The notes under the pieces are model-generated. The model was not told the DNA's origin. It did no database searches and saw only the letters and a list, made by a program, of their open reading frames with translations. A stretch of 64,000 nt of DNA, taken from the NCBI GenBank assembly GCA_035701265.1, contig DASSNU010000011.1, positions 7,755 to 71,754 on the forward strand. The letters run 5' to 3'. Made by a program: the position numbers and the translations under genes. The DNA comes from DASSNU01 sp035701265. Its GTDB lineage: Bacteria > Gemmatimonadota > Gemmatimonadetes > Gemmatimonadales > Gemmatimonadaceae. Shown one piece after another: positions 18,475 through 27,526 of this stretch; position 1 is the stretch's first letter; every line of letters starts with the position of its first letter.

Positions 18475-19689
18475 TTACATCGGCGGCGTGATGCCGCCGC
18501 CTTCGGAATCGTCCGCCGCGCCCGCCATCTCCGTCACACGGCGCGTGCGTGAGCGGATGACGCGCTGGGCGATTTCGGGCGTGAAGCGGATGGCCGTGGT
18601 CCCCACGATCGAGAGCGCGACCACCAGAATGGCGAGCGTCGCCGCAACGTGCGTCATGCCTGCGGCGAGCGCGGTGCCGGCAAGGATGATCGTGAATTCT
18701 CCGCGTGGCAGGAGCATGAGGCCGAGCGCCACTCGCGCCTGCCGCCCCAATCCTTCTCGGCGTCCGGCAATCCAGCCCGCGCCGAGCTTGACCGCGATCG
18801 CCAGCACGACCAGCACGAGGCCCGCGCCCCACGCATCGCGCAGGTCATCCAGTCGGATGGAGTGGCCGAAGGCGAAAAAGAACACCGCGCCGAACACGCC
18901 CTGCAGCGGCGAGAACAGCCGCTCCGCGCGCGGCTTGTGCCGCGTCTCCGAGAGCACGAGCCCGCCGAGAAAGCCGCCGAGCGCCTCCGAGAGCCCCACC
19001 TGTACGGCGTCCCACGAGAGCAGGATGACGACGGCGGCGCTCATCAGCAGGAACACGTCGTCGCTGCGCACCGAGAACGCGGCATCGAACAGGCGGCGCC
19101 CCAGGTGCGCGAGGAGCATGATCACCACGAAGAAGAGTGCGGCACGCCCCACGCGCCACACGAGCATGGACATGCTCGCGTCGTGCGCGAGCACGGCTCC
19201 CGAGAGCACCGCGAGGAGGAGCGCGATGAGGAGATCCTCGAACACCAGGATGCCGAGTCCGAGCGGCGTCTCCGGATTGGCGGCGCGCCGCAGCTCGATC
19301 ACGCTCTTGGCGATGATCGCGCTGGAGGACACGTAGAACCCACTGGCGAGAATGAGCGCGCCTTCCAGGCCGGCTCCCAGCGCGAAGCCGGCGGCGAGTC
19401 CCACCGGAAAGCAGATGAGGAGGTCCACCAAGCCCGCGCGCACGATGGCGCGGCGATCGCGCAGCAGGGCGCCGGTGGAGAACTCCAGCCCCATGAAGAA
19501 GAGCAGGAGCACCACGCCCACGGCCCCCAGCTCCGAGATCAACTCGCTATCCGGTACCCACGGGCGCGTCGCCATTCCCAGCAGCAGAAACGCGGGTACG
19601 ACGGACTGGCGCAGGCGCACGAAGAGCCAGCCGACCAGCGCCAGCGCGCCGAGCAGCGCTCCGGTGCGGAGGAAGAAGTCGCCGTGCAC
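18475..19689 (-). CDS. CPA2 cation:proton antiporter, transmembrane subunit (KhtU-like)
   Basis: 404 residues with 11-12 transmembrane helices and CPA2 motifs LLLFFMGLEFS, ASGFYVSSSAIIAKSVIELR and GILVFEDLLIALLLAVL. There is no RCK domain at the end; the separate TrkA_C-type gene just upstream (6-base gap) supplies it. This matches the KhtTU K+/H+ antiporter arrangement, which exports K+ under alkaline or electrophile stress in Bacillus. Convergent with the VOC gene. Confidence 0.85.
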   Translation of the reverse strand: MHGDFFLRTGALLGALALVGWLFVRLRQSVVPAFLLLGMATRPWVPDSELISELGAVGVVLLLFFMGLEFSTGALLRDRRAIVRAGLVDLLICFPVGLAAGFALGAGLEGALILASGFYVSSSAIIAKSVIELRRAANPETPLGLGILVFEDLLIALLLAVLSGAVLAHDASMSMLVWRVGRAALFFVVIMLLAHLGRRLFDAAFSVRSDDVFLLMSAAVVILLSWDAVQVGLSEALGGFLGGLVLSETRHKPRAERLFSPLQGVFGAVFFFAFGHSIRLDDLRDAWGAGLVLVVLAIAVKLGAGWIAGRREGLGRQARVALGLMLLPRGEFTIILAGTALAAGMTHVAATLAILVVALSIVGTTAIRFTPEIAQRVIRSRTRRVTEMAGAADDSEGGGITPPM

Positions 19690-19695
19690 GCGGCG

Positions 19696-20193
19696 TCAGC
19701 GGCTGGCGATGGGTGCCGCGCGCACCAGCGACGCGAAGCGTGTCACCTGATCGCGATCGCCGACGACGACGAGCGTGTCGCCCGCGGCCACGGTGTCGGT
19801 GGGTTGCGGATTGGGGTGCGCCTTCCCCTGATGAAGGATGGCGATGATGCTGGCACCGGTGCGCTGGCGGATGTCCGCCTCACCGATCGTGTGTCCGGCG
19901 AGCGGGGAGCTCGCGTCCACGCGGAACCACTCGATGCTCAATTGGTCGAGGATCATGTCCATCGACTCGGCCACCGGCGGTTGGAAGTACGCGCCGCCCA
20001 GGATGGCGCCGAGCTGCCGCGCATCGTCGTCGTCCAGACGGACCGCGTAGAAGGGGAAATCCTCTCCCTGACGAAAGTGGTACAGCTCGCGATGCCCCGT
20101 GTTGTGAATGATCACCGTCATGCGGGTGCCGTCGCGCGTACGCACCGCGTACTTCTTTCCCACCCCGGGGAGATCGTGCTCGCGGACATCCAT
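19696..20193 (-). CDS. Antiporter regulatory subunit with TrkA_C domain (KhtT-like)
   Basis: 165 residues. The N-terminal part (1-75; LPGVGKKYAVRTRDGTRM, HRELYHFRQGEDFP) and the C-terminal RCK_C domain (about 88-160; RQRTGASIIAILHQGK, DTLVVVGDRDQVTRF) match KhtT-like regulatory subunits. It should bind a nucleotide or ion and gate the membrane subunit encoded six bases downstream. ATG 20193 is chosen because the conserved DVREHDLPGVGKKY opening follows it directly, although the frame is open further. Confidence 0.85.
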   Translation of the reverse strand: MDVREHDLPGVGKKYAVRTRDGTRMTVIIHNTGHRELYHFRQGEDFPFYAVRLDDDDARQLGAILGGAYFQPPVAESMDMILDQLSIEWFRVDASSPLAGHTIGEADIRQRTGASIIAILHQGKAHPNPQPTDTVAAGDTLVVVGDRDQVTRFASLVRAAPIASR

Positions 20194-20330
20194 TGTAGTG
20201 AGGGTTGAGGTGATGACCGCCCTCCGCGATCTACGGGGCTCGGAGACCACCGTGTGGATGCGGAGGCGTCTCGTGGCGTGCCATGCGCGGTGGTGCGCGT
20301 ACGAGCGCCGCACCACCGCGCGCCGTGCTG

Positions 20331-22511
20331 TCAGTCGCCGCCCTCCGCGGAGCGTGCGAGCGGAAGTCCGTTGCGCGCCATCGGAAGAGAGCGCGGCCGG
20401 CTGCCGGTGATCTCGAAGATGGCGGACCCCACGGCGGGGGCGAGCGCCATGATCGGCGTTTCGCCCGCGCCGAACGACGGCTGATCTTTTCTATCGACCA
20501 GGACCACATCGATGTCGGGGACGTCGGTGAAGCGCGGCACGCGATACTGGCGCAGGTGCGCGTTGCCGATCACGCCGTCGGCGAAGTCGATCTCCTCGAA
20601 CAGTGCACCGCCGATCCCCTGGATCAGCGCGCCGGCGATCTGGTTGCGCAGCCCATCAGGGTTGACCACCGCTCCGCAGTCGAAGGCGGTGACGGCGCGA
20701 ACGATGCGCACCTCCGCCCCGTCGCGCTCCACCGCCACTTCGGCGCACGTGGCCACGTAGCCACCCTTCTCGAAGCCGCACGCCAACCCGACGCCGTTCC
20801 CGGAGGTGCCGGGCGTTCCCCAGCGAAAGCGTTCGGCGGCCGCCTGCAGCACGGCGGCGAGACGCGGATCGTCGATGTTGCGCAGCCGGAAGGCGAGAGG
20901 ATCCATGCCGGCCAGGTGCGCCAGCTCGTCCACCTGCGACTCGCGGGCGAAGTGGTTGGCCGTCGCGGCGAGCCCGCGGTAGGATCCCTCGCGGAGCGGT
21001 GCGTCTGCCGCGTGGAACTCCACGCGCTGGTTCGCGATCGCGTAGGGTGGCCGGATGCCGGCCGGGCCCGAGTTGTAGTTGTCGAACATCCACGCCACGA
21101 TCGTTCCGTCACGCGTGGCGCCGGCATCGACGTCGATCACGCCGGCCGGGCGGAAGTACGCCCAGCGAAACTCCTCCTCGCGCGTCCAGACGAGCTTCAC
21201 CGGGCGTCGCGCCGCGCGCGCGATGCGCGCTGCCTCCACCGCGCACTCTCCCGTGTGCTTGCCGCCGTACGCGGATCCCGTATCGGGTACGATCACGCGT
21301 ACGCGCTCGACGGGAAGGTCGAAAGCGCGGCTCAACTCCTCGCGCACGGCGAACGGGCGCTGCGTACCCGTCCACACCGTGAGCTGCTCGCCCTTCGCGT
21401 CGCGCGACCACTCGGCAACCGCCGCGCGCGGCTCGAGCGGAACGTGCGCGATGTATGCCACCGTGTACGTGTGCGTGGCGCGGAGCGGCGCGCCGGCCAG
21501 CGCACCCGCGGCGTCTCCCTTCACGAAGGGGGAGTTCCCCCGTCCACCCTCTTCGCCGCCGCGCGCACCCGCTGCCGGTGCGGAGCGCAGGCGCTCGTAC
21601 ACGTCGCGCGAGGAGACACGCGCTCCTGGCGCGGCGGTCCACGTCGCGCGCACGGATGCCAACGCACGGTCGGCGTCGCCGGTGCTCGGCGCGGCCACAC
21701 CCACGAAGTCGCCATCGCGCACGACCACCGCCTGCGGCACCGCGCGCGCGGCGCTCACGTCCACGCCGGAGAGCGTCGCACCGATGGACGCAGGGCGTAG
21801 CACGCGACCGTAGAGCATGCCGGGTCGCGTGATGTCCGACGTGAACCGATGCGTTCCGGTGACGAGATCGCGCGCGGCGACGCGCGGCGCGGCACTCCCG
21901 GCCACCTTCCACTCCGCGGCAGGTGTGAGCGTGACATCCAAGCGCACCTGCCCGGTGAGCGTGTTCCCCGCGGTGAGTTCGCCGTAGCCGGCCGAGCGTC
22001 CGCTCGCCCTGTGTGTCACACGCCCTGCACCGGCAGTGAGCGACGACGCCGGAACGCGCCACCGCGTGGCAGCGGCCGCAACGAGCATCTCGCGCGCGGT
22101 CGCCGCGGCGCGGCGGAGTTGCGTGCCCATCTGCGGGGTGGAGCGGCTGCCGAACGTCCCCAGATCGAAGGGAGTGTGCGCGGTATCGCCCATCACCATC
22201 TCGATCGACGCGAGCGGGACGCGAAGCTCCTCCGCCACTTCCTGCGCGAGCGAGGTGCGGATCCCCTGGCCGACCTCCACCTTGCCCGTGTAGACGGTCA
22301 CCGCGCCGTCGGCATCGATGGCGAGCCACGCGCTCACCTGCGATGGGTCGGGGTCGTCGTCCAATGGCTCCGCAGCTTCGGCACGCGCAATCACGTGCTC
22401 GCGCGCGAGGCGTGGCGCGATGAGCAGGACGACCAACCCTCCGCCCGTCACCTTCAGGAAGTGGCGGCGCGTGGTCTCCGTGCCGGGCACGACGTTCGTG
22501 AGGTCGCTCAT
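20331..22511 (-). CDS. Molybdenum hydroxylase large subunit (xanthine dehydrogenase family, IorB-like)
   Basis: 726 residues. A Tat signal (TTRRHFLKVTGGGLVVLL, about 13-31) indicates periplasmic export. Molybdopterin-binding motifs follow, including VYTGKVEVGQGIRTSLAQEV, FGSRSTPQMGTQLR and, near the end, AFDCGAVVNPDGLRNQIAGA. This is the layout of the isoquinoline oxidoreductase beta/aldehyde dehydrogenase type, which hydroxylates aldehydes or N-heterocycles and passes electrons to its 2Fe-2S partner. No FAD subunit gene is nearby, as usual for periplasmic two-subunit forms. Starts inside the stop of the small subunit (ATGA). Confidence 0.88.
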   Translation of the reverse strand: MSDLTNVVPGTETTRRHFLKVTGGGLVVLLIAPRLAREHVIARAEAAEPLDDDPDPSQVSAWLAIDADGAVTVYTGKVEVGQGIRTSLAQEVAEELRVPLASIEMVMGDTAHTPFDLGTFGSRSTPQMGTQLRRAAATAREMLVAAAATRWRVPASSLTAGAGRVTHRASGRSAGYGELTAGNTLTGQVRLDVTLTPAAEWKVAGSAAPRVAARDLVTGTHRFTSDITRPGMLYGRVLRPASIGATLSGVDVSAARAVPQAVVVRDGDFVGVAAPSTGDADRALASVRATWTAAPGARVSSRDVYERLRSAPAAGARGGEEGGRGNSPFVKGDAAGALAGAPLRATHTYTVAYIAHVPLEPRAAVAEWSRDAKGEQLTVWTGTQRPFAVREELSRAFDLPVERVRVIVPDTGSAYGGKHTGECAVEAARIARAARRPVKLVWTREEEFRWAYFRPAGVIDVDAGATRDGTIVAWMFDNYNSGPAGIRPPYAIANQRVEFHAADAPLREGSYRGLAATANHFARESQVDELAHLAGMDPLAFRLRNIDDPRLAAVLQAAAERFRWGTPGTSGNGVGLACGFEKGGYVATCAEVAVERDGAEVRIVRAVTAFDCGAVVNPDGLRNQIAGALIQGIGGALFEEIDFADGVIGNAHLRQYRVPRFTDVPDIDVVLVDRKDQPSFGAGETPIMALAPAVGSAIFEITGSRPRSLPMARNGLPLARSAEGGD

Positions 22512-23032
22512 GGCGTGCCCTGCGGTGCACGCGACGTTCCGGAGGTGGGCACGGTGTGGGGTGCATCGCCGCTGGCCATGGCTTTCGCGGCACGCGCGAT
22601 CGCGGCGGAGATGCGCGGGTAGGTTCCGCATCGACAGACGTGGCCGCGCATGCCGCGCGCGATGTCGCTGGCCGACGGGTCAGGGTTCTCGCGCAGGAAC
22701 GCCACCGCCCCCAGGATCATCCCGGGCGTGCAGTACGCGCACTGGAAGGCGCCCTCGTCCAGGAACGCCTGCTGCACCGGATGCAGGGCGTCGTCGCGCG
22801 CGAGCCCCTCGATGGTGGTGATCGCGTGCCCCGCGGCGTCGCCGGTGCGCGTGCGGCAGGAGCGCACCTCGCGGCCGTCCAGGAGCACGGTGCACGCACC
22901 GCACTGCCCCTCGCCGCACCCGTACTTGGTGCCGGTGAGCGAGAGCTCCTCGCGCAGCACGTTCAGGAGAGGGTGTGCGGGATCGGCCTCGACGACGTGA
23001 CGCTCGCCGTTGACCTCGAGCTCGATGCGCAT
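22508..23032 (-). CDS. 2Fe-2S subunit of molybdenum hydroxylase (IorA-like)
   Basis: 174 residues. The plant-type ferredoxin cluster motif CGEGQCGACTVLLDG plus a following Cys (SCRT) is at about 42-65; the second cluster domain has CAYCTPGM and CRCGTYPRI at about 100-150. It carries electrons from the molybdenum cofactor of the large subunit encoded right after it (4-base overlap). GAGGGAG is 9 bases before ATG 23032. It has no signal of its own and presumably rides with the Tat-exported large subunit. Confidence 0.9.
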   Translation of the reverse strand: MRIELEVNGERHVVEADPAHPLLNVLREELSLTGTKYGCGEGQCGACTVLLDGREVRSCRTRTGDAAGHAITTIEGLARDDALHPVQQAFLDEGAFQCAYCTPGMILGAVAFLRENPDPSASDIARGMRGHVCRCGTYPRISAAIARAAKAMASGDAPHTVPTSGTSRAPQGTP

Positions 23033-23200
23033 GGCAGTGTCTCCCTCGTTGCGGTAATCTACGGGAACCGGCGCGGCGGGCACCAGGGTAACCGTGCGCG
23101 TCGTCGCCGCGCAGACGGCCGCGCAATCAGGTGGCGTTCAACCGCGGCACGCACGGGCAACGCCCGCGCAGCGCGTGCCATCACTTCGAGGGGTGCAGTG

Positions 23201-24694
23201 ATGTTGCTCAAACGGTTCTACGACGACGATCTGGCGCAAGCGAGCTATCTGGTGGGGTGCGACGTCGCCGGCGAAGCGGTTGTGATCGATGCGAATCGCG
23301 ATGTGGAACAGTACATCGCGGCCGCCGACGCCGAAGGGCTGCGCATCACGCACGTGACCGAGACGCACATCCACGCCGACTTCGTGTCGGGAAGCCGCCA
23401 GCTTGCCGCGCGCGCGGGAGCGCGTCTCCTCCTGTCCGGCGAAGGTGGAACCGACTGGCAGTACGGATTCGCGAAGACGGACGGTGCCGTGCTACTCCAC
23501 GATGGCGACACGTTCAACGTGGGGCGCGTGCGCGTGGACGTGCGCCACACGCCGGGGCACACGCCGGAACACCTCGCCTTCCTGGTGACGGACACCGCCA
23601 CGGCGGACCGTCCAATGGGTGCGTTCACCGGCGATTTCATTTTCGTGGGAGACGTGGGGCGTCCAGATCTGCTGGAACGTGCCGCAGGGTGGGTGGGGAC
23701 CATGGAGGCCAGCGCGCGCACGCTCTACCGCTCGCTGCAGCGCTTCCTCGAGCTGCCGGACTATCTCCAGCTCTGGCCTGGGCACGGCGCCGGCTCCGCG
23801 TGCGGCAAGGCGCTGGGCGCGGTACCGCAGAGCACGCTCGGCTACGAGCGGCTGTTCAACTGGGCGCTCACGACGGCGGACGAGGAGGAGTTCGTGCGCA
23901 TGGTGCTGGCGGGTCAACCAGAGCCGCCGCGCTACTTTGCCGAGATGAAGCGCATCAACCGCGACGGGCCGCCGGTGCGCGAGCACGCGGAGCGTCCCGG
24001 TCGTCTTCCGGCGGCGCAGCTTCCGGAGTTGCTCGAGAGCGGCGCGCTCATCATCGACACGCGGCATCGCGCGGCGGCGGCGGCCGGGATGATCCCCGGG
24101 ACGATCAGCTTACCGTTGGGACGCTCCTTCAACACGTGGGCAGGGTGGCTCATCCCGTACGATCGCGACATCTACCTCATCGTGGACGACGACTGCGACG
24201 ACTGTCTCGAGCGAGCCACGCGCGCGCTGTCGATGATCGGCCTCGATGCCGTGGCCGGATACTTCGGTGACGAGGTGATCGAAGCGTGGACGGCATCGGG
24301 GCGCGAGCTGGACATCGTGCCGCAGATGGGCGTCGGCGATCTCGCCGAGCGGCGCGTCCAGGGGGGGGGAGCGGCGCCGATCCTGGTGGATGTGCGCGGC
24401 GCGGCCGAATGGAGTGCGGGACATATTCCCGGTGCGCAGCACATCCCGTTGGGGGAGCTGCTCGAGCGTGCCGGGGAGCTGGATCGCGACGCCGAGGTGG
24501 TGCTGCACTGTCAGGGGGGCGGGCGCGCATCCATTGGCGCGACGCTGCTCAAGGCGCACGGCTTCACGAACGTGTCCAACCTGAGCGGCGGATTCAGCGA
24601 GTGGAAGGCATCGGGGCAGCAGGTGGAGACGGGCGAGGGAGAAGGGACTCCGCCCGAACATGAGCGCGCGATGGCCGCGTCGCGCGAGCACTGA
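23201..24694 (+). CDS. MBL-fold persulfide dioxygenase-like protein with two rhodanese domains
   Basis: 497 residues. The metallo-beta-lactamase part (1-245) has the metal motifs ETHIHADFVSG, HTPGHTPEH and TGDFIFVGDVGRPD of ETHE1-like sulfur dioxygenases. Rhodanese 1 (about 265-350) has no proper active loop (YLIVDDDCDDC). Rhodanese 2 (about 375-465) keeps the loop CQGGGR with its catalytic Cys. It should oxidise persulfide or move sulfane sulfur. ATG 23201 has a GAGG about 9 bases upstream; an in-frame GTG at 23198 is an alternative. Convergent with the second nirK. Confidence 0.87.
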   Translation: MLLKRFYDDDLAQASYLVGCDVAGEAVVIDANRDVEQYIAAADAEGLRITHVTETHIHADFVSGSRQLAARAGARLLLSGEGGTDWQYGFAKTDGAVLLHDGDTFNVGRVRVDVRHTPGHTPEHLAFLVTDTATADRPMGAFTGDFIFVGDVGRPDLLERAAGWVGTMEASARTLYRSLQRFLELPDYLQLWPGHGAGSACGKALGAVPQSTLGYERLFNWALTTADEEEFVRMVLAGQPEPPRYFAEMKRINRDGPPVREHAERPGRLPAAQLPELLESGALIIDTRHRAAAAAGMIPGTISLPLGRSFNTWAGWLIPYDRDIYLIVDDDCDDCLERATRALSMIGLDAVAGYFGDEVIEAWTASGRELDIVPQMGVGDLAERRVQGGGAAPILVDVRGAAEWSAGHIPGAQHIPLGELLERAGELDRDAEVVLHCQGGGRASIGATLLKAHGFTNVSNLSGGFSEWKASGQQVETGEGEGTPPEHERAMAASREH

Positions 24695-24718
24695 CCGCAG
24701 AACGCGTCGCACCGGATG

Positions 24719-24752
24719 CACGACGGCCGCCGATTGCTCGGCGGCCGTCGTG
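24719..24752. terminator. Two-way intrinsic terminator
   Basis: Perfect 15-bp stem CACGACGGCCGCCGA (24719-24733) and TCGGCGGCCGTCGTG (24738-24752), loop TTGC, followed by ATTTTG on the + strand. It separates the convergent MBL/rhodanese and nirK-like genes. Confidence 0.85.
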
Positions 24753-24793
24753 ATTTTGCGGTGGTGCGTGGCCGGCGGACCAACCAGTTCCGG

Positions 24794-25825
24794 CTATCGG
24801 GCGCCGCTCGCCACCTGCTGCGGTGCCACGACGTGGATCACGCCCACCGCGCCCTTCTCCGCATCGGCAAAGCTGTGCGTCACGAAGGGGTACATGCCCG
24901 CGGGGCTTGCATCCTTGCTGAAGACGGCCTCGAACACCGCGCCGCCGCCGGCGGGAACGGTGTACGTCTGCACTCCCTCCAGCGCGTGGCGCGGATTGCC
25001 ATCGGGATACACGCGGTCGAAGATCGCGCCGACGATGTGGAAGTCGCTGTTGAAGCTGGGCCCCGCGTCCACCACGAAGAAGCGGACGCGATCGCCTTCG
25101 TCCACCTGGATCGGGTGCGCCTTGTACTGGAACGCCGTTCCGTTGAAGACCACCTGCGTGGCCTGCTTGGCCATGGCCGCCTTCCAGTCCGGCGTGCGCG
25201 GCGCGACTACGGCGCTGCCGGCCACGGAATCGGCCTTCGCGTAGAACTCGCTCTGCACGAGCACGAATTCCTTGTCCGCCTTGGTGGGCCAGCCGTCCGC
25301 CGGGTCGACGATGATCGGGAGATACATCCCCTGCATGATGTGCATCGTCACCGGGGGCGTGCCGCAGTGCACCATGAAGGCACCGGCCACCCGCGGCGTG
25401 AACTCGAAGGAGAGCGAGTCGTGCGGGTTGATGGCGCCGTACGCCATGTCCGCCGCGATCTGCGCCGCGTGGAAGTCGATGGAGTGCGGCATGGGCGACT
25501 GGTTCACCACGGTCACGCGCACGCGATCTCCCACGCGCACGCGCATGGCCGGTCCGGGAACCGTGCCACCGAACGTCCAGCCGGTGTACATGACTCCCGG
25601 CGCGATCTGCACGGTCGCATCCACGATCGGGATGCGGAATTCCTTCACCGGCGCGTTGGACACCGGCGCGAGGCGCGCGTCGAAGGCGGGGGTGAGCGCG
25701 GTCACGGTCTTCGCGAAGTCCACGCGCTCCACCGCCGGCGAGCGGTCCGCTGCCGACAGGGCGAGCACGCCGGTCCCGAGTGCGGCGAGCGCCGCGACAA
25801 AGCCGATCAATCGCTTGTGTTGCAT
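24794..25825 (-). CDS. nirK: Second copper nitrite reductase-like multicopper oxidase
   Basis: 343 residues with a Sec-type signal peptide (about 1-26, ending LSAADR). Two cupredoxin domains with the complete NirK set: type 1 ligands H114, C154, H162, M167; type 2 ligands H119, H153 and the late FVTHSF His; catalytic D117 in HSIDFH and a His in NSDFHIVG. It differs from the 12090 protein in having no Tat or lipobox anchor and a much shorter N-terminus, so it is likely a soluble periplasmic form. Two NirK copies in one region suggest different uses or regulation. Confidence 0.85.
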   Translation of the reverse strand: MQHKRLIGFVAALAALGTGVLALSAADRSPAVERVDFAKTVTALTPAFDARLAPVSNAPVKEFRIPIVDATVQIAPGVMYTGWTFGGTVPGPAMRVRVGDRVRVTVVNQSPMPHSIDFHAAQIAADMAYGAINPHDSLSFEFTPRVAGAFMVHCGTPPVTMHIMQGMYLPIIVDPADGWPTKADKEFVLVQSEFYAKADSVAGSAVVAPRTPDWKAAMAKQATQVVFNGTAFQYKAHPIQVDEGDRVRFFVVDAGPSFNSDFHIVGAIFDRVYPDGNPRHALEGVQTYTVPAGGGAVFEAVFSKDASPAGMYPFVTHSFADAEKGAVGVIHVVAPQQVASGAR

Positions 25826-26210
25826 GGTGGCGTTCCTCCAGGGATTGCCGAGGTGGTCCGACTGCCCTGAAGGTACGGCGCCCGGTGTGGCCGCTCTGTC
25901 GGTGTTCCGACGGAAAGTTCAGCGGAGCTTCCATGACGGCCGTGTCCGGGAAATCCTGACGGTCGGGCGGCGGCGCCGGATCCGCCCGCTGTGACGCGCT
26001 GGCGGCGTTGGGGCGGCTTGCGCGCGAATCTTGCCAGCCGTGCAGGCGCCGGCGGCGGCGCGCGGCGGGGCATCGCTCATGGGCGCTCGGGCGGGGTGGG
26101 GAGGTGGACCGTGGCGGTGCGGTGTGGGTGATCGCTCGGTGTGGGCGAGTCGCTCCCCGCGCGCCGGTCGCCGGTCATCACGTCCGGACCCTCATGCTCG
26201 AGGACACGCC
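25826..26210. other. Upstream region of the second nirK
   Basis: 385 bases between the divergent nirK-like and BON genes. It holds GTCGG-TGTT-CCGAC (25898-25911), a 5-bp palindrome with the same 4-base spacing as the Crp/Fnr sites, and TGACGGCCGTGT (25934-25945), a half-match to TGAC-N4-GTCA. A TGACGGTC half-site follows at about 25957. None is a full copy of the consensus. No convincing coding frame. Confidence 0.35.
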
Positions 26211-27101
26211 ATGGCGAACGATGCCAACCGTGACCAGCGCAGTCGGCAACAGTCTTCTCGCGATTCATCGCGGCGCGGAGCGCGCGCATCCGCGGCACCG
26301 CGCAATGATCACGACGCTACGGATGCCGTGCCCGATGGCACGTCCGCACGCGAAGCGCCGTATCGCGCGAGCGGGAGCGGCGTGGGCTACGTCCCGGCAG
26401 GGAACTGGGGAGCGGAGCGTCACTGGGAGCTCGCGCGCCGCGGTCCATTCTTCGGGGCGGAGGGCATGCCGAGCCCCGCGGCGTACGGCTACGGTCCGGA
26501 AGGCGCGTACGGCGACGGCCGCTCGCGCGAGTGGGGTGCCGGCTACGCCGGCGGCTACGGACGTTCCGCGGGGTACGGTGAAGAAGGTGGGTACGGCGAC
26601 TGGAGAGGCGGACAGTATGCGGGTGTGCCGCCATCGTGGACGACGGCGGAGTCACCCGCGCTGCGCGGGCGCTCGGCGCGCGACGCTTCCTACGCGGGGC
26701 GCGGGCCGCGCGGGTACCGGCGCTCCGACGAGCGGATTCTCGACGACGTGAACGAGGCGCTCACCCGTCACGCGGGGCTCGATCCGTCGGACATCGAGGT
26801 GCGGGTGTCCGCGGGCGAGGTGACGCTCTCCGGAACGGTGGAATCGCGGCGCGACAAGCGTCTGGCGGAAGACATTGCCGACGTCGTGACCGGCGTGGTG
26901 GACGTGCACAACCGGCTTCGTATCGCGCGGAGCGCTGAGGACCGTACGGGCACGCGCCAGGCGCCGGCCGCGAGCGCGCGCCAACGGAGCCACACGCGCG
27001 GTGCTACCGAGCGGCAGGTCGCGCTCCCCGTGCACCGCGAGAGCGCATCGCGCCACGCGCGCGATCAGGGCGCGCGCCGCGGCGGCCGCCGCTCCCGCTG
27101 A
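26211..27101 (+). CDS. BON-domain protein with Gly/Tyr-rich N-terminal region
   Basis: 296 residues. The first half is low-complexity, rich in Gly, Tyr, Arg and Ser with repeated GYG/YGxG units (about 75-150). A single BON domain lies at about 175-240 (RRSDERILDDVNEALTRHAG, VRVSAGEVTLSGTVESRRDK). The tail is basic and probably disordered. Proteins of this shape (SWFGE/BON type) are common in soil bacteria and of unknown role. ATG 26211 is chosen because upstream sequence looks noncoding; the ribosome site is weak (GAGGACAC). Confidence 0.75.
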   Translation: MANDANRDQRSRQQSSRDSSRRGARASAAPRNDHDATDAVPDGTSAREAPYRASGSGVGYVPAGNWGAERHWELARRGPFFGAEGMPSPAAYGYGPEGAYGDGRSREWGAGYAGGYGRSAGYGEEGGYGDWRGGQYAGVPPSWTTAESPALRGRSARDASYAGRGPRGYRRSDERILDDVNEALTRHAGLDPSDIEVRVSAGEVTLSGTVESRRDKRLAEDIADVVTGVVDVHNRLRIARSAEDRTGTRQAPAASARQRSHTRGATERQVALPVHRESASRHARDQGARRGGRRSR

Positions 27102-27136
27102 GCGCGGCTCACGGCGCGGCTCACGTCGAGCGCGGC

Positions 27137-27319
27137 TTACGCCGCTTCGAGCAAGAATCCGTCCGTCTGCCGCGCCACCAGCGAGGCGTAGTAGGCGCTC
27201 TCGCGCATCAGCGCCTCGTGCGTGCCCACGGCGTCGATGCGCCCGTCGCGGAGAAGCACGATGCGATCGGCGTGCACCGCGGTGGCGAGGCGGTGCGCGA
27301 TGATGAACGTCGTGCGTCC
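27137..27319 (-). pseudogene. C-terminal remnant of an ABC transporter ATPase
   Basis: About 60 residues keep the end of an exporter-type (MsbA/MdlB-like) ATP-binding domain: GRTTFIIAHRLATAVHADRI with the H-loop histidine, then VLLRDGRIDAVGTHEALM and a normal C-terminus. Walker A, signature and Walker B motifs and all membrane helices are gone. Similarity stops near 27319, close to a short hairpin. It is a 5'-deleted fragment and cannot work as a transporter. Confidence 0.75.
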
Positions 27320-27330
27320 CACCGCGTGCA

Positions 27331-27350
27331 GCTCCGTTCCGTAACGGAGC
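27331..27350. terminator. Hairpin at the broken end of the ABC fragment
   Basis: GCTCCGTT and AACGGAGC form a perfect 8-bp stem with loop CCGT. It lies 12 bases outside the point where ABC transporter similarity ends and may mark the deletion junction or act as a terminator; no T-tract is present. Confidence 0.35.
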
Positions 27351-27526
27351 AGACGTGTCGCGGCAGCAGCCAACCACAACCATTGCGACACTCCTCGTTC
27401 ATCCGATTATGGCTGTACGCGGTGTCGGGATGCGGGTGACCCACGCCGTGGCCGACGCAACGCGCTGCCCCGTTGCCGAGCACGCGCCGCCGGTGCATTG
27501 TCGCAGAGAGCGATTCGAGGAGGGGT

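Noticed and set aside
20283..21800. 505-codon + strand frame opposite the molybdenum hydroxylase gene
   Set aside because: Composition of a shadow frame; the minus strand carries all cofactor motifs.
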